Source: an uncultured Kiritimatiellota bacterium
GTDB taxonomy: Bacteria; Verrucomicrobiota; Kiritimatiellia; RFP12; UBA1067
NCBI GenBank assembly: GCA_934667425.1
Contig: CAKULV010000013.1
Span: 1-63,308 of the forward strand
Direction: 5' to 3'
DNA length: 63,308 nucleotides
Made by a program: the position numbers and the translations under genes. The notes beneath the pieces are model-generated. The model was not told the origin of the DNA. It searched no databases and saw only the letters and a list, made by a program, of their open reading frames with translations. Below, piece after piece: positions 15,189 through 22,859 of this stretch; positions within the stretch are counted from its first letter, which is position 1, and each line of letters starts with the position of its first letter.

Positions 15189-16316
15189 TCAGAGCGCACC
15201 GCCGATGAGGGACCCAAACGTGCTGATCGGAGTAGTGTCGCGATAGTTGTCCACGATCTGGCGCACGTCCTTCAGCAACGCCGTCACTTCGTCATACAGC
15301 TTCGGGTCTGCGGACAGCCTCCCCAGGGTACCCTCCCCGCGTTCCATTCGCGATGCGACCTTCGCAAGGTCGCCAGACGCGGCGGCAAGCCTTTCAACAA
15401 GCGCGGAGGCGTCCGCCGCAAGCTTTTCGTCACTGGCAAGCTTCGCGAAGAGTCCATTGCCGTCCCTCAACTTCCCCGTCACGTCGCGGATGTTTGCGAT
15501 GGAAGCCTTGAGGTCGTCGTATACCGCCTCGTCGCTGGAGAGGAGCTTGCCCACCGTTCCTTCGCCGCGCTCAAGCCGGGTCGATATGGACTTCGCCGCC
15601 GCCGCAGTATCCTTCAGGTCGTTGTAGAGCGTATCGTCCGAAGAGAGCAGTTTGCCAAGCATTCCCTCGCCTCGCTCAAGCCGGGCCGAGATTGCCTTTG
15701 CGGACGCGGCGGTATCCTTCAGGTCGCGATAGATCGTCTCATCCGACGAAAGCAGCTTGCCGACGGTCCCCTCCCCACGCTCTATGCGGGACACTACGGA
15801 GTTGAGCTTCTCCGCGACGGCCTCTACGTTCGTGATGATGCCCCTTACGCCGCCATCGGCGGCAATCTCGCCCACGCTCCTCGCTATACGCCCGAGATCC
15901 CGCATCCAATCCATCGGCGGCTCGCCGCGAAAGACCGTAGTCTCAAGCGGCAGCGGATTGCCGGCGCCCTCCTCCATGAGGAGATAGCTCCCGCCAAGCA
16001 GAGACATGGACGCGACAGATATGCGGTATCCATCGCGCAGCACGACATCCGAGGCGACCCTCACGGTCATTGTTACGTTCGTCCCGGCAAGGTCGATGCT
16101 GTCTATCACGCCAACCTTCATGCCGCGATACATCACGCTGTCACGTTCCTTCAGACCGCCGACATCCGCGAACTCTATCTTCACGGGCACCTTCGTGCGC
16201 CCGACAAGTATGTCCACGCCAGATATCACGATGGTGAAGTAGCCGAGCAGCGCAAGCACCGCCGCCATGAAGATTCCCACGATCGTTTCTGAAAAGACTT
16301 CGTTTTTCTTCTTCAT
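15189..16316 (-). CDS. mlaD: MCE-domain protein MlaD of the lipid transport system
   Basis: The product has 375 residues. One N-terminal membrane helix (TIVGIFMAAVLALLGYFTIVI) is followed by an MCE domain (about 40-115, DVGGLKERDSVMYRGMKVG, SLLGGSYLLME). The rest is a long coiled region with a 35-residue repeat, each unit carrying RGEGTVGKLLSSDE or a variant followed by YNDLKDTAAAAKSI. Such repeats are common in long MlaD proteins and probably form a helical tube or bridge across the periplasm. Its ATG overlaps the mlaF stop (ATGA). It should bind lipids moved between inner and outer membrane by MlaEF. Confidence 0.92.
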   Translation of the reverse strand: MKKKNEVFSETIVGIFMAAVLALLGYFTIVISGVDILVGRTKVPVKIEFADVGGLKERDSVMYRGMKVGVIDSIDLAGTNVTMTVRVASDVVLRDGYRISVASMSLLGGSYLLMEEGAGNPLPLETTVFRGEPPMDWMRDLGRIARSVGEIAADGGVRGIITNVEAVAEKLNSVVSRIERGEGTVGKLLSSDETIYRDLKDTAASAKAISARLERGEGMLGKLLSSDDTLYNDLKDTAAAAKSISTRLERGEGTVGKLLSSDEAVYDDLKASIANIRDVTGKLRDGNGLFAKLASDEKLAADASALVERLAAASGDLAKVASRMERGEGTLGRLSADPKLYDEVTALLKDVRQIVDNYRDTTPISTFGSLIGGAL

Positions 16317-17005
16317 ATCTCTCCTTTGCCCGCAGACACGAACTCGCGCACCTCCGGGATGTCCGACGCGACAAACTCCGCCGGCGTGGCGGCCAGCACC
16401 ACGTGGCCGTTGTCAAGCATCAGTATGCGGTCCGCAATGGCGCAGGCCCCGGCGAGGTCGTGCGTGACCACAAGGCTCGTAATCCCCTGCTCCGCATTCA
16501 GTCGCTTTATGAGCCGGCAGATCGTCCGGGACGTGACGGGATCCAGCCCGGAAGTCGGCTCGTCGTACAGGACCGCATCCGCATTGCTCACTATCGCGCG
16601 CGCGAGCCCCGCCCGCTTGACCATGCCGCCCGATATCTCCGACGGATACTTGTCGGCCGAATCCTCCATCCCTACGGCCCGCAAGGCATTTTCCACAAGC
16701 CTGCCTATCTCCGCGTCGCCAAGGCTGGTGGTCTCCCTCAGCGGCAGGGCAACGTTCTCGCGAACGGTGAGCCATGCGAGCAGTGCGCCGCCCTGGAAAA
16801 GGTAGCCGATCCTCGCCCCGTCCTTCACGGTGACGGTCCCGGAATCCGGGGCGAGCAGACCCACGATGTGCTTTAGCGTCACCGACTTGCCCGTCCCCGA
16901 AGGCCCCACTATCGCCAATATCTCGCCGTCGGAGACCTCAAAGCTCACGCCGGCAAGCACCTGCTTGTCGCCAAAGCTCTTATGCACATTGTCAAACCGT
17001 ATCAT
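16313..17005 (-). CDS. mlaF: MlaF ATP-binding protein of the lipid transporter
   Basis: The product has 230 residues from ATG 17005, 4 nt after the mlaE stop; a TTG at 17020 would lie inside mlaE. Walker A is GPSGTGKS, the signature is EISGGMVKRAGLARAI and Walker B is AVLYDEPTSGLDPV. The GGM-KR variant of the ABC signature and the strong match over the whole length are typical of MlaF rather than other ABC ATPases. It powers the MlaE permease from the cytoplasmic side. No mlaB or mlaC is visible nearby. Confidence 0.93.
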   Translation of the reverse strand: MIRFDNVHKSFGDKQVLAGVSFEVSDGEILAIVGPSGTGKSVTLKHIVGLLAPDSGTVTVKDGARIGYLFQGGALLAWLTVRENVALPLRETTSLGDAEIGRLVENALRAVGMEDSADKYPSEISGGMVKRAGLARAIVSNADAVLYDEPTSGLDPVTSRTICRLIKRLNAEQGITSLVVTHDLAGACAIADRILMLDNGHVVLAATPAEFVASDIPEVREFVSAGKGEI

Positions 17006-17009
17006 GGCG

Positions 17010-17789
17010 TCAGAAATCAAAGTAGAACAGGCGCGTGATCATGTACCCGAACATGAGTATGAGCAGGAACGACACGATCACGCTACGCTGCGTCGCCCGC
17101 CCGACGCCCACGGCGCCAAGCTTCGACTCGAACCCCTCGTGGCACGACACCGTGCATATCACGACCCCGAACACAGTCGCCTTCAGGAGCCCCGTGAAAA
17201 GATCCTTCGGCTCCGCTATGGACATCGCGCTCGCGATGTACTGCGCAAACGGGACATTTAGCTGGGTATACCCCACAAGCCCGCCGCCGATCACGCCAAG
17301 GATGCAGGCGTAGAACGCCAGTATCGGGCTCATGACGAGCAGCCCCACCATGCGTGGCGCGACAAGGTAGCGTATCGGCGGGATGGACATTATCTCAAGC
17401 GCGGCCACCTCGTCGTCAACCGTCATGGTGCCAAGCTCCGCCGCCATTGCGGATCCCACGCAGGCGGAGAGGCATATCCCGGTGACGAACGGCCCCATTT
17501 CGCGTATGAGGGTGATCATCACGGCCGCGCCAAGGTACATCTCCTGGTTGAACTTGCTGAGGGCCAACCCGACCTGCAGCCCCAGTATCATCCCCGTGAA
17601 CAGCCCTACCACCGTGATGACCGGAAGCGTGCGTATGCCGGTGGAGTACAGGTGAAACAGCATAGACCTGCGCGCATCGCCATTGGCCAGCACGTGAGGC
17701 AAATAGGCAAACGCCTCCACCATCAGCCGCCCGGCACGACCGGTGCGGGAGAAGATGTTCGATCCATTGTCGTCTGTCGAGATTTTCAT
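17010..17789 (-). CDS. mlaE: MlaE inner-membrane permease of the lipid transporter
   Basis: The product has 259 residues from ATG 17789, placed 12 nt after a TATAAT box; longer in-frame starts lie upstream of the promoter. The MlaE family is evident from SMLFHLYSTGIRTLPVITVV, GLFTGMILGLQ, REMGPFVTGICLSACVGSAMAAELGTM and EALEIMSI-like text (ALEIMSIPPIRYLVAPR). Five to six membrane helices are present. It is first in the mlaEFD operon and divergent from a lipoprotein gene, with 68 nt shared between the two starts. It exchanges phospholipid with MlaD. Confidence 0.93.
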   Translation of the reverse strand: MKISTDDNGSNIFSRTGRAGRLMVEAFAYLPHVLANGDARRSMLFHLYSTGIRTLPVITVVGLFTGMILGLQVGLALSKFNQEMYLGAAVMITLIREMGPFVTGICLSACVGSAMAAELGTMTVDDEVAALEIMSIPPIRYLVAPRMVGLLVMSPILAFYACILGVIGGGLVGYTQLNVPFAQYIASAMSIAEPKDLFTGLLKATVFGVVICTVSCHEGFESKLGAVGVGRATQRSVIVSFLLILMFGYMITRLFYFDF

Positions 17790-17801
17790 CGATGTCGGCG
17801 T

Positions 17802-17850
17802 ATTATACCAAATTTTAGCGACTCCACGTCCGGCGCGTTTCTGATATAAT
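17802..17850. promoter_or_regulatory. Back-to-back promoters for mlaE and the lipoprotein pair
   Basis: A minus-strand TATAAT at 17807-17802, preceded by TTTGG, serves mlaE at 17789. A plus-strand TATAAT at 17845-17850, preceded by TTCTGA, serves the gene at 17858, 7 nt later. The two hexamers are only 37 nt apart, so the genes probably compete for or share one control region. Confidence 0.65.
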
Positions 17851-17857
17851 ACGCGGC

Positions 17858-18382
17858 ATGAAACGAACCTCACTCCCGCTTGCGGCGATTGCGCTTGCCC
17901 TGCTTGCCGGATGCTATAGCATGGACATTGCGACCACAGAATCCCTCAAGGGTTCCGCGCCCGCTCCAGACGAAGGCAAGCCCATGGAGCACGTCGTCGT
18001 CTCCAACTATGGCTGGTATCTGTTCGACATGATCCCCTTGGTGTGCGGCAACGCCACGCCCGGCGCCTCCTTCCCGTGGAAATTCTTCTCGGACCAGGTG
18101 TCGCCCGAACTCCTTCACGACCGGATGATGGCGCACGCCGCCGCAATCCATGCGGACGCGAAAGACCTGGTGTTCTTCCGCGACGAAAGGGTACTCTTCA
18201 ACGTGCCCGGCCTGAACTTCCAGATTCCGATCCCCTACGTGTTCACCTACCACGAAATGCAGTTCTCGGCCGTGCTGACGCAAAGGGGAGCGCCATCCAT
18301 GCCCGACAGCGCCAAGAAGAGGAAAGCCGTAGAGGAAATGAACCTGCTTCTCGAAAGACTCAACCCGGAGGTCGGCAGATGA
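17858..18382 (+). CDS. Lipoprotein, first of a paralogous pair
   Basis: The product has 174 residues from ATG 17858; TATAAT ends 7 nt upstream, so the mRNA is probably leaderless. The signal peptide ends in the lipobox LLAGC, giving a lipidated Cys at residue 19. The mature segment NYGWYLFDMIPLVCGN parallels NTGWLLFKFIPLGSGN of the next gene. The C-terminal half (FTYHEMQFSAVL) is beta-rich and ends in a charged helix. No enzyme motif is present. Being divergent from mlaEFD, it could be an envelope partner in lipid transport, which is inference. Confidence 0.8.
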   Translation: MKRTSLPLAAIALALLAGCYSMDIATTESLKGSAPAPDEGKPMEHVVVSNYGWYLFDMIPLVCGNATPGASFPWKFFSDQVSPELLHDRMMAHAAAIHADAKDLVFFRDERVLFNVPGLNFQIPIPYVFTYHEMQFSAVLTQRGAPSMPDSAKKRKAVEEMNLLLERLNPEVGR

Positions 18383-18759
18383 GACGACTTTTCGCCGCAA
18401 TGGCCTTGATCGCCTGCGCAGGATGTGCAACAGTGCATTCCGTCGACAACTACCATGGCATGGGGGCTGAAAATGGAGAGACCCCCGTCGAGACGGTTGA
18501 GATAGAGAACACAGGATGGCTCCTGTTCAAGTTCATACCGCTCGGCAGCGGAAATCCGCTCGCTCCGAACAGGTGCTCGAGCAAACTTTTCCAGAATACG
18601 GTCACCCTCCAGAACAACCTTGAGATGCTTGAGGACGAGATGGAGCGGGTGAACGCAAGCCGGGTGCTGAACCTGACGAGCCGCAAGACAGACGAGAGCG
18701 TGTTTTGGATACTGCTTACGCGCAGGGCTTACCACACGAGCGCGGTGCTGCTGAAATAG
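18379..18759 (+). CDS. Lipoprotein, second of a paralogous pair
   Basis: The product has 126 residues from ATG 18379, overlapping the previous stop as ATGA. The signal peptide RLFAAMALIACAGC gives a lipobox Cys at residue 17. It shares with the upstream protein the segment E-x-x-x-N-x-G-W-x-L-F-x-x-I-P-L-x-x-G-N, then a region of helices and a closing beta strand ending RRAYHTSAVLLK. It is shorter by about 48 residues. Function unknown; probably a membrane-bound envelope protein co-made with its paralogue. Confidence 0.8.
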   Translation: MRRLFAAMALIACAGCATVHSVDNYHGMGAENGETPVETVEIENTGWLLFKFIPLGSGNPLAPNRCSSKLFQNTVTLQNNLEMLEDEMERVNASRVLNLTSRKTDESVFWILLTRRAYHTSAVLLK

Positions 18760-18819
18760 TCGCGCCCCATATGGGGAACGCGACCATACGGTTCCCGCAA
18801 GAGGACCATAGACAATAAA

Positions 18820-19881
18820 ATGAGAATAGCGAAATCCGTACAAGACCTTGAAGCCTACACGCCTGGCGAACAGCCCAAGGCGCGGCTGGCGGTCAAGCTC
18901 AACACCAACGAGAACCCGTACCTCCCTTCCCCAAAGTGCGCCCAGGCGCTTAACGGGTTTGACATGGACAGGCTGCGCCGCTATCCGGATCCCGTATTCG
19001 CGGCGCTGCGCAACCGCATCGCAAGGATCTGGAAAACATCGCCGGAGCGCGTCTTCGTAGGGAACGGATCAGATGAAGTCCTCGCCCTGGCGGCAAAGGC
19101 GTTCGTGGAGGACTCCGAGGCCATCGGCTCGCTCGACCCATCATATTCGCTGTACAGGACGCTTGCGGCGATCCGCAACGTCAGGTTCGTCCCGACCCCG
19201 CTCAAGGACGACTTCACGTGGGACGGAAAGATCGTGGCGCGAAACGCATCCGGCAACGAAGTGTCGCTCTTCCTGCTCACGAACCCGAACGCCCCGACGG
19301 GCGTACCGACGCCGATCGAGATGGTCTCTGCGGCCGCAAGGCTATTCAAGGGCGTGATGGTGGTGGACGAGGCCTATGCGGACTTCGCGAAGAAGAACTG
19401 CATGGAACTCGCCACGGCCAAGTCGAACCGCAACGTGATCGTGATGCGAACCTTCTCGAAGTCGTTCTCTCTCGCTGGACTGCGCGTGGGGTATTGCATC
19501 GGGCCGGAAGACCTCATCGCGGCGCTCTACAAGGTGAAGGACTCCTACAACGTGGACGCGCTCGCGCAGTCCGTCGCCCTCGCGGCGCTCAACGATCTCC
19601 CGTGGATGCGCGCCAACGCCAGGAAAGTGATCAGGACCCGCAAGCGCGTTGCCAAGGCTCTCGAAAAGATGGGGTGGGACGTGCTGCCGTCCGAATCGAA
19701 CTTCCTCTTCGCCCGTCCCGCCAGCAAGTGCGCGGGCGAGCTCTTCGCGGCATTGCGCGAACGCGGCATCTTCGTGCGGTACTTCAAGGGGCCTCGCACG
19801 GGCGACCGTCTTCGCATCACCATCGGAACCGACGAGCAGATGGATGCGCTGCTGTCCGCCATCCGGGAACTCGAAGGCTAA
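18820..19881 (+). CDS. hisC: Histidinol-phosphate aminotransferase
   Basis: The product has 353 residues. This PLP-dependent class I/II aminotransferase is recognised by KLNTNENPYLPSPK, RRYPDP, VFVGNGSDEVLALAAKAF, LTNPNAPTG, VVDEAYADFA and the Schiff-base segment RTFSKSFSLAGLRVGY with its lysine. The C-terminal RYFKGPRTGDRLRITIG is typical of HisC. It transaminates imidazole-acetol phosphate to histidinol phosphate. It stands apart from other his genes, as is common. A 12-bp hairpin spans its stop codon. Confidence 0.93.
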   Translation: MRIAKSVQDLEAYTPGEQPKARLAVKLNTNENPYLPSPKCAQALNGFDMDRLRRYPDPVFAALRNRIARIWKTSPERVFVGNGSDEVLALAAKAFVEDSEAIGSLDPSYSLYRTLAAIRNVRFVPTPLKDDFTWDGKIVARNASGNEVSLFLLTNPNAPTGVPTPIEMVSAAARLFKGVMVVDEAYADFAKKNCMELATAKSNRNVIVMRTFSKSFSLAGLRVGYCIGPEDLIAALYKVKDSYNVDALAQSVALAALNDLPWMRANARKVIRTRKRVAKALEKMGWDVLPSESNFLFARPASKCAGELFAALRERGIFVRYFKGPRTGDRLRITIGTDEQMDALLSAIRELEG

Positions 19882-19902
19882 TTGGGCTTCGCCCAATTAG
19901 CC
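19876..19902 (+). terminator. Perfect 12-bp hairpin across the hisC stop codon
   Basis: GGCTAATTGGGC (19876-19887), loop TTC, then its exact complement (19891-19902). The TAA stop at 19879-19881 lies in the stem. There is no T-run after it, so termination would be imperfect. It may instead protect the mRNA end or be the end of a repeat element. Confidence 0.55.
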
Positions 19903-20052
19903 ATTTGCGATTTCTCGATTTGCGATTTATGATTGCATTTGTGGATTTGCCGATTTCCCCATTTTTGGGAGAATGGTTGTCTCCAACCGCCGTGGCGATA
20001 TGTCGTCCACCGGGCGAAGCGAGCCGAGTTCCTTCTCACTCCAGCTCATGCC
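19903..20052. repeat. AAATCG-type module and GCGAAGCGAGCC segment after hisC
   Basis: A reversed AAATCG-type module occupies about 19903-19945, and a GGGCGAAGCGAGCCGAG segment lies near 20020-20035, related to 15052-15066 and 36262-36278. No gene is seen. The convergent secreted-protein gene ends at 20053. Confidence 0.7.
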
Positions 20053-22830
20053 CTACCTTACGATCAGTGCAAAACCCTTCTTGAAGATTCTGATACCATC
20101 CTTCATGACTGAAAACCTCTGACGGCGTGATGGGTTCCCGTCGATGACGAGTGACCAGCTCGCCGCATTGCCCAGCCCCTCGACATCCGCGAGGTTGCCT
20201 AAAATAGCGAAATCGGTCGCACCTTCGGCATCGTCCACGAACAACGTGCCGTTATCGGCAAGAGCAAAGTTTTCAATTGTGCCCAACCCGTCCGCCCGGC
20301 TGACGCGAAGGCCTCGCACGGCCTTGCGCGGGCCGTCGAACACGAGCCTCGTCTCGGCCGCAGCGCCGATCGACCGCACGTTGTCGAGGACCGCGTATTT
20401 CCGCGTGTCCGTCGTGGAGGAGAACGGGATGCGTCCGTGCGCAACCGATTCGGGCTTGGTCAGGGATCCGCCCGCCGCCGAGTTCGTGCAGGCGCTCGTC
20501 ATGCTTGAGAGCCAGAAATAGTAGTCTGGGGGCTGGAACACGACGTTGTTCGTGGAGTAGAGCTCCGTCCAGTTCAACCCGTCCGGGGATCCTTCCACGC
20601 TGAACGCGGTCGGCTGGCCGGCGGCATACGGACTCGTGATCGGCGCGACGTAGTTCAGGTCAAACGACGTGGCCGTCGGCGCCGTCTCCGGCAGCCGCAC
20701 GACCGCCTTCATCCATGTCGACGGGGCGTCGCATGCGGGGTATTTCGTGTTGTCAAGCCATCTCGCCTGAAAATACATGCCGGAGCCAGTGTCGCAGTCC
20801 GACAGGTAGCCGACGTGCTTTACCGTGTTGTTTCTCGGCTCGAAATGGAGCGAGGAGGCATCCTCCATTGCGCTGTGCGCCGGCGACAACGTCGCGACCG
20901 AGCTGTTCGTCGCCGCAGGGGCATAGGCGTTCAGGCGCAGCCCCGTGCCGTCGTACAGGCCGAATTCGCCCAGCAGGACAGACCGTGACAGGTTGTTTGC
21001 GGATGACGTGCCGGTGGAGACGCTGAACCCGGCATACTCCGGCAAGGGCGAGCCTGCCGCCGTCTCCTTGACCGTGAGCCGATAGTACCGATGCGTCGCG
21101 CCGCTTATGTCCCTGACGCGCAGCGTGCCGCCGCCCTTCGCCAGGAGGTCGCCGCCGAAGGAGAGCTCGCCGGAGAGATCCAGGTCGCCAGGGCCGTCCT
21201 TGACGACCGTCAGCGTCCCCTCCGCGCCGCCTGCGGCGTCCGTCACGTCGGCGACGGCATTCCGCTGCCGCGCCTCACAAGCGAACGTCAGGCGCTTCTC
21301 GCCGACGCCAAGCCCCCGGATCCCCTTCCAGGCAAGCGCTTCGCAGTTCGCGGCGACAAGGCGCCCGAGTCCGCAGACGGCGATCGGGCGGCTGTACACG
21401 AAAGGCGAATCCGAGCCGAGATAGGACAAGGTGGCCTCGGAAACGTCGCCCCCGCAGAAAATGGCGTACGGCACGGGGTCCATGCTGTCCGCGCTGTCGC
21501 ACACGTCCCCGTAAAGGTCTGAAGCCGTGCCGAGCGCACAGGGAAGGCCGGCATTGCAGACCGTGTCGAACGCAAGCGTGCCGCCGACGACGCCGATGAC
21601 GCCTGAGATGAGCTCGCTCGCCGGCACGTCAGGCCTCTGCGACAGGCGCCAGACCCCGGAGCCCCGCTTGGTCAGGCAAAGCGAAGCCGAGCGCCCCGTC
21701 CCTGCGCCAATGGCCCTGCCGACGGATGCGGAGAAAACGCTTTCCGCGGCGTTCGTGCCCGTAAGGGCAAGCCGTTGCTGCTTCCCGTCCGCAAGGTTGA
21801 AATGGCTTGAGACCGTCAGTCCGCCGACGCCCGCGTCGATGGACGGCGCCACGGCTGTTTCGAGAAGCCTGAACCCGCGCGTGGCATTCTCGCCGCCATC
21901 GCCGAGGTAGCGCAGGCACGTCCCGTTACGCAACGGGAAGCCCGCAGAATACGGATTGCCGAGCGAGGTCGCGCCGCTGCCGTGGAAGGCGACGAAGCCG
22001 ACGTCGCAGTTCCCCACGCAGTAGAAGTCGTCAAACGTGTTCGCCGTGCCGCGATACCAGAAATCGGCGGCCTGACGAACCTTGCCAAAGCCCGTGATCA
22101 CGCCGGCGAAGTCAGACCGCTCGACCGTCTTGTCGGGCCGAGGATCGAACTGGACGGACGTCAAGATGTTGTTTGCGCCGTCAGCGCGCTGTCGGTTTGT
22201 CAGCGTGCCGGAGCCAAATATCCCTCCGCGGAATGTCGTCGTGCCGTTCGTCACGCACCAGAGCGTCGTGCCGGCGGCGAGGGTCGCGCCGCCATAGGCG
22301 TGCCAGTCATACCGACCCGTCGACGGGCCGAGCTGGAGCTCTCCGGCCCGCAGGTCGATGCCGGTGTTGTAGTCCGAACGGTGCAATGGCGCTCTCTTGT
22401 CGAATGTCAGGAAGCCACCGCCGGTCTTCACGACCACGCAGTTCGTCCAGGCGTACTCGGATGAATCCCCGCAGCCGAAAGCGAGCGCCGCAGCCGCCTC
22501 GTTGTGGACATGGACGCGGATATCGGACCCCCTGTATCTGATCCGCTCGATGCCGCGCCCATTCAGATACGCGACGCTCGCCTCGTCGAGATAAGCCGCC
22601 TGCCCGGCCCCGAGCAGGATGGCGTCGCCGGGACCTGGCACGCCCGCCCCGCCAGGCCCGCCCGGCTCTTGCGAATACGCCTCGGCCCTGTCCCATACGT
22701 TCGACGATCCGACATACCAGTAATCCGCCGAGCGGGCGGCCATCGGCGCGGAGACGGCGACAAGGGCGAACAATGCGCAGGCTATGCGCATGGAGTTGAC
22801 CGCTGTCGTTTGCATTGTCATGGTTGACAT
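20053..22830 (-). CDS. Large secreted beta-helix-like protein with C-terminal GxxLIVR tail
   Basis: The product has 925 residues from ATG 22830, with AAAGGA about 9 nt upstream. The signal sequence is MRIACALFALVAVSAPMAARSA after a 13-residue lead. Many short G/T/N-rich segments (GGTLAFDTVCN, GSGTLTNRQ, KRGSGVWRLS, GDLDLSGELSFGG) resemble autotransporter-associated beta-strand repeats. A later stretch (FSVEGSPDGLNWTELYSTNN, RFYRLTV-like text) suggests a discoidin-type carbohydrate-binding module. It ends GIRIFKKGFALIVR, similar to the end of the protein at 59174. It probably binds or displays on glycan or the cell surface. No catalytic site is seen. Confidence 0.7.
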   Translation of the reverse strand: MSTMTMQTTAVNSMRIACALFALVAVSAPMAARSADYWYVGSSNVWDRAEAYSQEPGGPGGAGVPGPGDAILLGAGQAAYLDEASVAYLNGRGIERIRYRGSDIRVHVHNEAAAALAFGCGDSSEYAWTNCVVVKTGGGFLTFDKRAPLHRSDYNTGIDLRAGELQLGPSTGRYDWHAYGGATLAAGTTLWCVTNGTTTFRGGIFGSGTLTNRQRADGANNILTSVQFDPRPDKTVERSDFAGVITGFGKVRQAADFWYRGTANTFDDFYCVGNCDVGFVAFHGSGATSLGNPYSAGFPLRNGTCLRYLGDGGENATRGFRLLETAVAPSIDAGVGGLTVSSHFNLADGKQQRLALTGTNAAESVFSASVGRAIGAGTGRSASLCLTKRGSGVWRLSQRPDVPASELISGVIGVVGGTLAFDTVCNAGLPCALGTASDLYGDVCDSADSMDPVPYAIFCGGDVSEATLSYLGSDSPFVYSRPIAVCGLGRLVAANCEALAWKGIRGLGVGEKRLTFACEARQRNAVADVTDAAGGAEGTLTVVKDGPGDLDLSGELSFGGDLLAKGGGTLRVRDISGATHRYYRLTVKETAAGSPLPEYAGFSVSTGTSSANNLSRSVLLGEFGLYDGTGLRLNAYAPAATNSSVATLSPAHSAMEDASSLHFEPRNNTVKHVGYLSDCDTGSGMYFQARWLDNTKYPACDAPSTWMKAVVRLPETAPTATSFDLNYVAPITSPYAAGQPTAFSVEGSPDGLNWTELYSTNNVVFQPPDYYFWLSSMTSACTNSAAGGSLTKPESVAHGRIPFSSTTDTRKYAVLDNVRSIGAAAETRLVFDGPRKAVRGLRVSRADGLGTIENFALADNGTLFVDDAEGATDFAILGNLADVEGLGNAASWSLVIDGNPSRRQRFSVMKDGIRIFKKGFALIVR

Positions 22831-22859
22831 GGCTGCGTTCCTTTCCTTATGGTTATGGG

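Noticed and set aside
15189..16316. 35-residue repeats of MlaD as a novel repeat protein
   Set aside because: The G-E-G-T-x-G-K-L-L repeat is common in long MCE proteins, and the gene sits with mlaE and mlaF.
18043..18378. Upstream extension of the second lipoprotein frame
   Set aside because: The extension is a shadow of the first lipoprotein. ATG 18379 begins a proper signal peptide with a lipobox and overlaps the preceding stop.
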